Below are positions 13,951 through 20,847 of a stretch of 21,863 nt of DNA, piece by piece. The stretch comes from Anaerolineaceae bacterium UBA6107 (GTDB lineage: Bacteria; Chloroflexota; Anaerolineae; Anaerolineales; Anaerolineaceae). The stretch covers positions 1-21,863 of the forward strand of contig DIWL01000044.1 of the NCBI GenBank assembly GCA_002428455.1. The letters run 5' to 3'. Position 1 is the stretch's first letter. Each line of letters starts with the position of its first letter. The translations under genes were made by a program, and so were the position numbers. The notes beneath the pieces are model-generated. The model searched no databases. It was not told the DNA's origin and worked only from the letters and a program-made list of their open reading frames with translations.

Positions 13951-15369
13951 ATGCCACTATCGAGCCTGCATTTCATTTTCGTATTTTTACCGGTATTCCT
14001 GCTGCTTTATTATGTGCTGCCCAAAAGCGGCTGGCGCATCGGGCTGCTGGCTTTCGGTTCACTGGTATTCTTCGGCTGGGCTGATCCCGGAAACCTGCCC
14101 GTGTTGCTGTTCTCACTGCTCTTTAACTACATTTTCGGACGCGTGATCAGCCAGCGGCTGGAAGCAAAGGGGCGACCCGCTGCACGGCCGTTCATGTGGA
14201 TCGCGGTTGCGGCCAACCTGCTGATTCTGGTCTTCTACAAATACACCGGCTTCCTGTTGGAAAACCTGGCTGATCTGATCAACCAACCCATTGAATACAC
14301 GAGCAAAGCCTTGCCGCTTGGTGTATCGTTCTTCACCTTTACCGGCATTTCCTACATCCTAGACCTGTACAACTCCGCGGAAAAAGCGGAGAAGAACCTG
14401 CTGCGCTTTGGCGCGTATTTCGCCATGTTCCCCAAGCTGCTGCAAGGACCCATCACCCGCTTCGGGCAGGTGAAAAACGGACTGATCAATCCCCGTCCGA
14501 CGACGGATGAAGTGATGGAGGGAGCCAGGCGTTTCATCGGCGGTTTGGCCAAGAAGATCCTGCTGGCGGATCAACTTGGGCTGGCGATCAACAAGGTCTT
14601 CGCATCCAACGTGGGCAACCTCGGTGTGGGGGTAGCCTGGTTCGCGCTGGTCGGTTACGCGCTGCAGATCTACCTGGATTTTTCCGGTTACACCGATATG
14701 GCGATTGGCTTGGGGAAGATGCTCGGGTTCAAATTGCCGGAAAACTTCAACTTCCCTTACATCAGCCGCAGCGTAAGCGATTTCTGGCGGCGCTGGCACA
14801 TGAGCCTGACCAGCTGGTTCCGCACCTACCTGTTCATCCCGCTTGAATTTGCCCGCAAAAGGGAAAAATTTCTTCGCCAGCAATCCAACCTGGTGATCGT
14901 ATTTCTGTTGACCGGTCTTTGGCACGGCGCGGACTGGAATTTCATCATCTGGGGAACCTATTTTGGACTGATCATGGCGATCGAATCAGGCAGATGGGGC
15001 AAGTTACTTAAGAAACTTCCGCTCCCGGTGCAACACCTCTATTCATTCCTACTGGTGATGTTGGGTTGGGTGTTCTTCCGCATCCCTGATATTGAATTAT
15101 GGGGACCTTTCCTTAAATCCCTGATCGGGTTCAACGGATGGGCTACCAACCTATCCATGCGGCAATTTAATATCCTGCAATTCGTGCCGATCCTGATCCT
15201 CGGCGTGTTCTTCAGCCTGCCAGTTGCCAGCAGACTGGAACAAAAAGTGAATGAAAAAGGCGGTGTGGCGAGAATTCTCCTGGACATCGTTTACCTGGTC
15301 CTATTTGTACTTTCCATCGCCTCCATCCTTGCCAATGGATACAGCGCGTTCATCTACGCGCAATTCTAA
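13951..15369 (+). CDS. MBOAT-family membrane O-acyltransferase (AlgI/DltB-like)
   Basis: A 472-residue polytopic membrane protein with many hydrophobic helices. It carries the MBOAT hallmarks: LQIYLDFSGYTDMAIG (238-253), the soluble-loop FWRRWHMSLTSWFR (278-291) with H283, and the near-invariant catalytic His325 in LWHGADWNF. The family moves acyl groups across the membrane: AlgI acetylates alginate and DltB transfers D-Ala from a carrier protein. The three genes that follow supply an SGNH-type partner, an acyl ligase and a carrier protein, so this is the transmembrane acyltransferase of a Dlt-like cassette. The ATG at 13951 has only a weak upstream purine run (TTTGAGATAACG). The next gene starts 10 nt after its stop. 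Confidence 0.93.
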   Translation: MPLSSLHFIFVFLPVFLLLYYVLPKSGWRIGLLAFGSLVFFGWADPGNLPVLLFSLLFNYIFGRVISQRLEAKGRPAARPFMWIAVAANLLILVFYKYTGFLLENLADLINQPIEYTSKALPLGVSFFTFTGISYILDLYNSAEKAEKNLLRFGAYFAMFPKLLQGPITRFGQVKNGLINPRPTTDEVMEGARRFIGGLAKKILLADQLGLAINKVFASNVGNLGVGVAWFALVGYALQIYLDFSGYTDMAIGLGKMLGFKLPENFNFPYISRSVSDFWRRWHMSLTSWFRTYLFIPLEFARKREKFLRQQSNLVIVFLLTGLWHGADWNFIIWGTYFGLIMAIESGRWGKLLKKLPLPVQHLYSFLLVMLGWVFFRIPDIELWGPFLKSLIGFNGWATNLSMRQFNILQFVPILILGVFFSLPVASRLEQKVNEKGGVARILLDIVYLVLFVLSIASILANGYSAFIYAQF

Positions 15370-15379
15370 GTGAGTATTA

Positions 15380-16672
15380 ATGAATAAAAGGAACCTCTTC
15401 AACCGCACACTGATCCTGTTCTTTGCCATTATCCTGGCAGTACCTGCCTTCTGGGTGGTGCGGGGAAAGGTCGAACCGCAAAGGTCGTTGATGGAATACC
15501 GGGTATTGACGGTATTTCCATCACTCAGTTTTAAGGACTTTAAGACATCTTTAAAGCGTGTTTTCCAGGGAAAACTGGGTGAAGCCGGAACGCTCTTTTT
15601 TAACCAGTTTCGGGATCTAACATATCAAAACCATTTTGAAAGAGCTGTAAATGAACAGTTACCGTTGCGGTCGCAGGGCATCCAGCTTTCAAAGAACCTG
15701 ACACGGCAGATCATCCGGTCAGCCTATGTATTCGCAGATGACCCCGCGATCCCGGCCGACAACCGCAACATTGTTTTCGAGGACCGGGAACAAGCCCTAC
15801 TCTTCCCGCAGCCGGAAGTTTTCAGGAAAGCTGATCAGGCGGACATTGATGTTAAGATCGATTACTATGACACGAGCATCAAGCTGCACCAGAATCAAAA
15901 CTTCTACGCATTTTATATTGAAGTGATCGAAGATTCCGCACATAACCCGTTGAATCAGTATTTCCGCAATGCAGATGCCGGACGCAGTTTTCCGTATTTC
16001 ATGGAAAATAAACCCGAGGATCTTCGGGTGGAAGCACTGCTGTTGAACAGTTACGAAGACCAGCTTAAGTACTTCTACCGTACTGATCATCACTGGAACG
16101 TTCGGGGCATGCTGCTGGGATACGAAAAGATCTACAACATGCTGGCTGAAAATTATCCGGATATCACTCCGATGCAGACGCATGATACGATCTACACCTT
16201 TCCGGATATCGAGTTTCACGGCAGATGGGCGCGGGCAGTGTTCTACCAGATCAAGCCGGGTGATGTTTTTGAGGTACCTTTGTTAAACCTGCCTCCCTAC
16301 AAGATCTACGACATTGAGGGCAATGAGCTCGATTACAATCACAAGGATGAATACCTGGCGGGTGACTACTCACGGGCTCCCTTTGCCGATCATTACATTG
16401 AATACAACGGTAAGGATGTGGATTTCCTGGAATACGTGTTTGAGAATGGAACCGACCGCAACCTGTTGATCATCGGGGATTCGTTTACGAACGCTATTGA
16501 ACCTTTATTGGCTTCACATTACCATCACACTTACGCGGTGGACATCCGGCATTATCCGGATTATTACTTCTCATTATCGGAATTCCTTTCAACCCATGAT
16601 GTGGATGATATCCTCGTCCTGGGCGGACCCTCAGTGGTCATGCACCAGTGGCGTTGGACGATCAACCCGTAA
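15380..16672 (+). CDS. DHHW/SGNH-type (AlgJ/AlgX-like) glycan O-acyltransferase partner
   Basis: A 430-residue protein with an N-terminal signal anchor (about 9-27, RTLILFFAIILAVPAFWVV), so the rest lies outside the membrane. YRTDHHWN (234-240) gives the DHHW signature with D236 and H238. IIGDSFTN (364-371) places the SGNH nucleophile Ser368 in a GDSF block, with downstream HYHHTY and DIRHY. This matches AlgJ/AlgX and DltD-type partners that finish acyl transfer to an extracellular polymer after the MBOAT step. Start ATG at 15380 has only AGTGAG upstream, but the signal sequence follows at once. It lies between the MBOAT and ligase genes and ends 14 nt before the ligase ATG, consistent with one operon. 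The acceptor polymer is unknown. Confidence 0.88.
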   Translation: MNKRNLFNRTLILFFAIILAVPAFWVVRGKVEPQRSLMEYRVLTVFPSLSFKDFKTSLKRVFQGKLGEAGTLFFNQFRDLTYQNHFERAVNEQLPLRSQGIQLSKNLTRQIIRSAYVFADDPAIPADNRNIVFEDREQALLFPQPEVFRKADQADIDVKIDYYDTSIKLHQNQNFYAFYIEVIEDSAHNPLNQYFRNADAGRSFPYFMENKPEDLRVEALLLNSYEDQLKYFYRTDHHWNVRGMLLGYEKIYNMLAENYPDITPMQTHDTIYTFPDIEFHGRWARAVFYQIKPGDVFEVPLLNLPPYKIYDIEGNELDYNHKDEYLAGDYSRAPFADHYIEYNGKDVDFLEYVFENGTDRNLLIIGDSFTNAIEPLLASHYHHTYAVDIRHYPDYYFSLSEFLSTHDVDDILVLGGPSVVMHQWRWTINP

Positions 16673-16685
16673 CGGAGGAAAGACC

Positions 16686-18293
16686 ATGAAAGTGGAAAAT
16701 ATCGCTTATGCCTGTGTGACACGGTTCGTTGAGAGCGGCGAAGGCAATCGTGAAGCGCTACACTGGGTGGATACTGACCTGACTGAATCAAGTTATTCGT
16801 TTGAATACTTTGACCGTGAAGCAAGCCGGGTGGCAACCATACTCAGGCAGCTCGGGGTCACCCAAGGCGATACGGTGAGTATTTTCATCCCGCGCAGTCC
16901 GATCCTGATCAGCGTGTTCTTCGGCATCCAAAAAGCGCTGGGGATATCCTGTATCCTGTTCGGAACGCTGGGCGAAGAAGGGTTGCTGGACCGCCTATCC
17001 AACAGCAACGCAAAGGTTGTGATCACACGGAAAAGCCTGTTGCGCAAGATCCTGGCGATCAAGGACAAGTTACCTGCATTGCAGAAGATCCTAACCATTG
17101 ACCACGATGACCATCAAAGTGATACGGTGCTGAGCCTGAAAAAGCTCATGGCAGAGACCAAAGCCGTTTTTGATTATCCTCACATGGTCGATGGCGAAAC
17201 ACCGGCATTTCTGCAATACACATCCGGCTCAACGGGCAAACCGAAAGGCGCGCTGCATGCACACGGCGCGCTGGAAGACATGCGCCAGTCCTTCCGGGAC
17301 ATTATGCAACTCGAAGCGGAAGACCTGTACTGGTGCACCGCCGACCCGGCATGGATCACCGGCATTGTTTACGGCGTTCTCGCACCGTTTGGCACAGGAA
17401 CGCGGCAGGTTCAATACAGCGGCACCTACAACGCGGATAACTGGCTGAAGATACTGGAGAACCTCAAGGTCAATATCTGGTACACCGCACCCACCGCGCT
17501 GCGCATGCTGATGCAGGAGGACGAGAACAAGTTCAGTCAGTACGATTTTTCCTCCCTCAAGAGAATGTACAGCGTGGGTGAACCGCTGAACCCCGAGATC
17601 TATCACTGGGGCAAAAAAGTCTTTAAGGTGGAGATCTACGATACCTGGTGGCAGTCGGAAACCGGCTCGATGATGATCGGCAACCATCCGCCCATGATGG
17701 TAAAACCCGGATCAATGGGAAAGCCGCGCGCCGGGGTCGAGGCTTTGATCTGCGATGACGACATGCGGATACAACCCGATGGCAAACAGGGACTTTTGTG
17801 CTTGCGCAAGGGTTGGGGTTCGATGTTCCGGAACTATTTCAGGAACGAGGCGGCTTACGCCGAAAAATTCAACGGTGACATTTACATCACCGGCGACCTG
17901 GCGTGGCGGGATGAGGAGGGCTACTTCTGGTACGTCAGCCGGGCGGATGATGTGATCAATACCGCCGGGCACCTGGTGGGACCTTTTGAGGTGGAAAGCG
18001 CCCTGCTGGAGATCGAAGAGATCGTTGATGTAGCCGTAATCGGTGCAGATGATCCGATCCTGCATAAGCGCATCATCGCCTTTGTTAAACTACGCAATGA
18101 TCAGCCCTGGACAAAGGAATTGGAACTAAAATGCCGCATCTACGTAAGTAATAAGGTATCCACCACTGCCATTCCGGCCGAGTTCCACGTCATTGACAGC
18201 GTACCCAAGAACCAAAGTGGTAAAATATTACGGAGAGTGTTGAAGGCAATATACGAGGGGAAAGACCCCGGCGACACATCCACCATGGAGTAG
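16686..18293 (+). CDS. Acetyl-CoA-synthetase-like AMP-forming acyl ligase
   Basis: A 535-residue adenylating enzyme. The P-loop YTSGSTGKPKG (178-188), IYDTWWQSETG (317-327), ITGDLAWRDEEGYFWYVSRADD and the catalytic Lys513 in SGKILRR are all present. The start is certain: GGAGG lies 7 nt before the ATG at 16686; a frame open further upstream overlaps the preceding gene and lacks a site. It resembles acetyl-CoA synthetase but is about 100 residues shorter, lacking the usual N-terminal extension. The Trp pair W321-W322 matches the residues that close the acyl pocket to acetate or propionate in that enzyme. Followed after 2 nt by a carrier protein, it probably loads a short acyl group onto that carrier, analogous to DltA charging DltC; whether CoA is used instead is unknown. 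Confidence 0.9.
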   Translation: MKVENIAYACVTRFVESGEGNREALHWVDTDLTESSYSFEYFDREASRVATILRQLGVTQGDTVSIFIPRSPILISVFFGIQKALGISCILFGTLGEEGLLDRLSNSNAKVVITRKSLLRKILAIKDKLPALQKILTIDHDDHQSDTVLSLKKLMAETKAVFDYPHMVDGETPAFLQYTSGSTGKPKGALHAHGALEDMRQSFRDIMQLEAEDLYWCTADPAWITGIVYGVLAPFGTGTRQVQYSGTYNADNWLKILENLKVNIWYTAPTALRMLMQEDENKFSQYDFSSLKRMYSVGEPLNPEIYHWGKKVFKVEIYDTWWQSETGSMMIGNHPPMMVKPGSMGKPRAGVEALICDDDMRIQPDGKQGLLCLRKGWGSMFRNYFRNEAAYAEKFNGDIYITGDLAWRDEEGYFWYVSRADDVINTAGHLVGPFEVESALLEIEEIVDVAVIGADDPILHKRIIAFVKLRNDQPWTKELELKCRIYVSNKVSTTAIPAEFHVIDSVPKNQSGKILRRVLKAIYEGKDPGDTSTME

Positions 18294-18295
18294 AA

Positions 18296-18538
18296 ATGAA
18301 TATAGAAGAAAGATTAAGCAAGGTTTTTGCAACTGTTTTTGACAATGATTCCATTGAGATCACCCCGGAGCTCACCGCGGACGATGTCGATGAGTGGGAT
18401 TCACTTTCACATATTAACCTGATGATCGCGATCGAACTGGAATTTGGGATCGAATTCGATCAAAGCGAGATCCAGAACTTCGCCAATGTTGGTGAACTGA
18501 TGGCGAGCATTGAAGAAAAGCTCGCGAAAAAGAATTAA
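18296..18538 (+). CDS. Acyl carrier protein (DltC-like)
   Basis: An 80-residue acidic helical protein with the phosphopantetheine site DSLSHINLMIAIE, where Ser36 in the D-S-L motif would carry the prosthetic arm. The overall pattern (helix, EWDSL, helix II, GIEFDQSEIQNFANVGELM) is that of the acyl/peptidyl carrier family, and its length is normal. It starts 2 nt after the ligase stop codon, so ligase and carrier are translationally coupled and surely paired. In the Dlt scheme a carrier of this kind hands its acyl group to the MBOAT protein at the membrane. No phosphopantetheinyl transferase is seen in the window, so a general one would be needed. It is the last gene of the cassette. Confidence 0.93.
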   Translation: MNIEERLSKVFATVFDNDSIEITPELTADDVDEWDSLSHINLMIAIELEFGIEFDQSEIQNFANVGELMASIEEKLAKKN

Positions 18539-18608
18539 CCCAGCCCCAGTAAATCGACATCCGGAAAACGCCGCTGGCGAATACGATGGTGGGTGTTAAA
18601 AAACCAAC

Positions 18609-18631
18609 AACCTGCTTAGAATCGGCAGGTT
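18609..18631 (+). terminator. Probable terminator of the acylation cassette
   Basis: AACCTGC (18609-18615) pairs with GCAGGTT (18625-18631) in a 7-bp stem with a 9-nt loop, followed by TGCATTTTCT. The T-tract is interrupted, so termination may be partial. It lies 71 nt after the carrier protein stop, and no further plus-strand gene begins before the toxin-antitoxin pair. Confidence 0.5.
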
Positions 18632-18732
18632 TGCATTTTCTAACAATTTAAGATCTAAATCTTCGCATTTCCCCTTCGATTTCAGACTAAGAATTGTTAC
18701 TTTTTTCCTAAATAGATGTTTCCTGGATTATA

Positions 18733-18772
18733 CATTGCAATATATTATCTTATATGATAATATATTGCAATG
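18733..18772 (+). promoter_or_regulatory. Palindromic operator covering the antitoxin start codon
   Basis: Perfect 17-bp arms CATTGCAATATATTATC (18733-18749) and GATAATATATTGCAATG (18756-18772) flank a 6-nt spacer. The final ATG is the presumed start codon of the AbiEi-like gene. AbiEi antitoxins are known to repress their own operon by binding inverted repeats at the promoter, so this is the likely operator. The AT-rich arms also contain TATATT and TATGAT runs that could serve as -10 boxes. Confidence 0.75.
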
Positions 18773-19408
18773 GAATTTGATTCGTTACTTAAGCTAGTAA
18801 GCGATGACCCGGTCTTTGAATCCTCCCTACTCCTTGCCGGGAATATCAACCCACAAATTGTCAGACTCCAGCTTAGTCGTTGGGTTAACAGCGGACGTAT
18901 TTATCAATTACGTCGGGGACTATACTCAATTGCCCCCCCCTATCAAAAAATCAATCCTCACCCCTACCTTGTCGCAAATCACCTGCAAAAGGCGTCTTAT
19001 GTCAGTCTCCAATCAGCATTAGCTTATTATGGACTAATTCCGGAAGTAATGAACATTACGACCTCTGTCTCGACGGGACGCCCGGAAAGACTGGAAACAC
19101 CATTAGGAATTTATGATTTTCGACACCTTAAAACAGATTTACTGTTTGGTTATCAAATGATCAATTTGGGTGACCAAAGCGCTTTGGTGGCTACTCCCGA
19201 GAAAGCGCTTCTTGATCTGATCTATTTGCAATCTGGTGGTAGTTCAACTGACTATTTTAATGAATTGCGGTTACAAAACCTTGAACAATTTGATTTAGAA
19301 CTACTGAAGAAACTATCTGAGAAATTTGGAACTCCAAAAACACTAAATGCAGTCAAAGAAATCTCCAGAATAATCGCTGAAGAAACCAGTAAATTTGAGG
19401 ATCTATGA
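18770..19408 (+). CDS. abiEi: AbiEi-family antitoxin (type IV toxin-antitoxin)
   Basis: A 212-residue protein with an N-terminal winged-helix-like region (about 5-55, ending RIYQLRRGLYSIAP) and the conserved YVSLQSALAYYGLIPE block (78-93). It also has ALVATPEKALLDLIYL (141-156), typical of AbiEi-type antitoxins. In this type IV system the antitoxin represses its operon through the DNA-binding domain and counters the toxin without direct tight binding. The toxin gene overlaps by ATGA, as expected. The start ATG lies inside the operator palindrome and has no ribosome site in front, so translation may be leaderless or begin further downstream at a later codon. The gene and its neighbour are AT-rich compared with the GC-rich glycan genes, which suggests horizontal gain. 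Confidence 0.85.
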   Translation: MEFDSLLKLVSDDPVFESSLLLAGNINPQIVRLQLSRWVNSGRIYQLRRGLYSIAPPYQKINPHPYLVANHLQKASYVSLQSALAYYGLIPEVMNITTSVSTGRPERLETPLGIYDFRHLKTDLLFGYQMINLGDQSALVATPEKALLDLIYLQSGGSSTDYFNELRLQNLEQFDLELLKKLSEKFGTPKTLNAVKEISRIIAEETSKFEDL

Positions 19409-20211
19409 AAGAATACTTAGCTAACCTAGTAAAAAAATCAAACTCCCAGCTTGAAGGTAGAAATGTTGCCATGGAATATCTTCAATCACGAATTTTGGGA
19501 TCGTTGCAGCGCTCCGGTGCCATGATTCCGCTCGCTTTCCATGGTGGAACTGCGTTGCGATTCCTGTATTCCCATGGACGATATTCTGAAGACCTTGACT
19601 TTGCACTTGAGGGTAATCGACAGAACTACAATTTCCGGTCGTACCTTCAGGCAATTCGATCCGAGTTATCGCCAGAAGGATATTCAGTTGAATTAAAATT
19701 CAATGACCAAAAAACTGTCCATAGCGCATTCATTCGTTTTCCTGGTTTACTTTTTGAATTAGGTCTTTCATCTCAACAAAGTGAAGTGCTTGCAGTAAAA
19801 ATTGAAGTCGATACCAACCCTCCCCTAGGTGCCGGTCTTTCAACCACTGTTGTGCGCAGATTTGTGGTCCTTCAACTTCATCATCATGACCAAGCTTCCT
19901 TATTATCCGGAAAATTGCATGCAATTTTACAAAGGCCATATACCAAAGGACGTGATATCTACGATTTGTTATGGTATTTAAGCAATCCCTCTTGGCCACA
20001 GCCTAACCTGGAATTACTCAATAACGCGCTAAACCAGACCAATTGGACTGGCGAAATTCTGACCGAAAGCAATTGGAAAACGCATGTGCTTTCACGTTTA
20101 CGAAATCTGAATTGGGATAGTATTGTGAGTGACGTTCGTCCGTTTGTGGAACCAAGCTTTGATGTGAATTTACTAACTCTCGCCAACCTGGAACGCGTCC
20201 TTATAGTTTAA
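19405..20211 (+). CDS. abiEii: AbiEii-family nucleotidyltransferase toxin
   Basis: A 268-residue protein of the AbiEii/MenT nucleotidyltransferase family. FHGGTALRFLYSHGRYSEDLDFAL (positions 45-68) contains the GGT loop and the metal-binding D63-x-D65. VKIEVDTNPP (131-140), SGKLHAILQRPYTKGRDIYDLLWYL with Lys170, Lys181 and Asp184/Asp187 complete the family signature. Characterised relatives transfer nucleotides, for example to tRNA acceptor ends, and stop growth; this protects the population during phage infection. The gene begins with ATGA overlap on the antitoxin stop and has full length with all catalytic residues, so it appears functional. Its exact target here cannot be told from sequence. 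Confidence 0.9.
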   Translation: MKEYLANLVKKSNSQLEGRNVAMEYLQSRILGSLQRSGAMIPLAFHGGTALRFLYSHGRYSEDLDFALEGNRQNYNFRSYLQAIRSELSPEGYSVELKFNDQKTVHSAFIRFPGLLFELGLSSQQSEVLAVKIEVDTNPPLGAGLSTTVVRRFVVLQLHHHDQASLLSGKLHAILQRPYTKGRDIYDLLWYLSNPSWPQPNLELLNNALNQTNWTGEILTESNWKTHVLSRLRNLNWDSIVSDVRPFVEPSFDVNLLTLANLERVLIV

Positions 20212-20437
20212 ATTGTATGTGCATTCCTTTATATAATTGATAAAATACGAATCTCGATTATTGTAATCACAATTAGTATTCCTTTAATTCTCTTGAGATA
20301 CCCTTTTCATTTATTATATTTACTTAACTCTTGCCGACAGCCGCTCCTTAAAGCCAAAGCATTTTCGTGTAAATCGTGCTTTTTATACTCGAACACCACC
20401 ATATACACTGGCTCAAGCTAATTCAAACCCCCATATA
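20212..20437. other. AT-rich intergenic stretch after the toxin gene
   Basis: No coding signal is seen in these 226 bases. The only structure is a weak hairpin at 20356-20382. It separates the plus-strand toxin gene from the insertion element and the convergent glycosyltransferase gene. Confidence 0.5.
20356..20382 (+). terminator. Weak hairpin with T-run, possible toxin-antitoxin terminator
   Basis: AAAGCA (20356-20361) can pair with TGCTTT (20377-20382) around a 15-nt loop, followed by TTAT. The stem is short and AT-rich, so this is only a candidate end for the abiE transcript. Confidence 0.25.
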
Positions 20438-20517
20438 TACTACATAGAATCCTATTTCTTTTCTTTCGATATGCAGGTTGTTCTGTTTGTTTTACGAAGT
20501 GGATAATTCAGGCATCA
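20438..20517. repeat. 80-bp direct repeat, left copy (target-site duplication)
   Basis: Identical over all 80 bases to 20768-20847 and immediately adjacent to the left terminal inverted repeat at 20518. The sequence just outside each copy differs. Its exact fit to the element ends marks it as a target-site duplication of unusual length. Confidence 0.85.
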
Positions 20518-20767
20518 CCTGAGTTTATCATTTTAGTGTCCTGAAGTCAGATGTTCTTGCACAGTTTTCATCTGTTCTGGGACTTCGGGCTCGGTCAAAA
20601 TCTCTCTTCCATGGTAGGTCACAATACCAGAATGGATTGGGTGCAGAGGTTTTATGAAACGTTTGATGTTTTTTTAGTGTAGCCCATCCCGAATCCTGGT
20701 TAGTGTCCTAAAATTACATTAATTGAGATCAAAAATGCTGAAAAATGGGGCTAATGATAAACTCAGG
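20518..20767. mobile_element. 250-bp mini insertion element, probably IS1634 family
   Basis: The element is bounded by perfect 15-bp terminal inverted repeats, CCTGAGTTTATCATT (20518-20532) and its reverse complement at 20753-20767. It is framed exactly by 80-bp direct repeats. Members of the IS1634 family are known to make long, variable target duplications, which supports this family; the TIR sequence itself I do not recognise. It contains only the last 46 codons of a minus-strand frame that look like a transposase tail, so it cannot move alone. It is either a decayed copy with an internal deletion or a MITE-like derivative moved by a full copy elsewhere. TTAGTGTCCT occurs near both ends (20533-20542 and 20700-20709), a possible deletion junction clue. 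Confidence 0.75.
20533..20673 (-). pseudogene. Transposase C-terminal remnant inside the mini element
   Basis: On the minus strand, 46 codons after an in-frame TAA read as a plausible protein tail: KNIKRFIKPLHPIHSGIVTY, then HGREILTEPEVPEQMKTVQE and HLTSGH, ending at a TAA (20535-20533) that abuts the left terminal inverted repeat. This position is where a transposase stop would lie. There is no start codon with a ribosome site, and the rest of the gene is missing. The family match is inferred from context, not from recognised motifs. Confidence 0.5.
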
Positions 20768-20847
20768 TACTACATAGAATCCTATTTCTTTTCTTTCGAT
20801 ATGCAGGTTGTTCTGTTTGTTTTACGAAGTGGATAATTCAGGCATCA
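20768..20847. repeat. 80-bp direct repeat, right copy, contains GT2 stop codon
   Basis: A perfect copy of 20438-20517 that starts directly after the right terminal inverted repeat. Its last three bases (20845-20847) are the TGA stop of the glycosyltransferase gene, so the target lay at the gene's 3' end and the duplication left the coding frame intact. Confidence 0.85.

Noticed and set aside
16497..16685. Upstream extension of the ligase reading frame
   Set aside because: It overlaps the preceding gene by 176 bases, while ATG at 16686 has GGAGG at ideal spacing and begins where the family aligns.
17229..17687. A 152-codon minus frame inside the ligase gene
   Set aside because: It is antisense to the motif-bearing part of the ligase and has no start signal.
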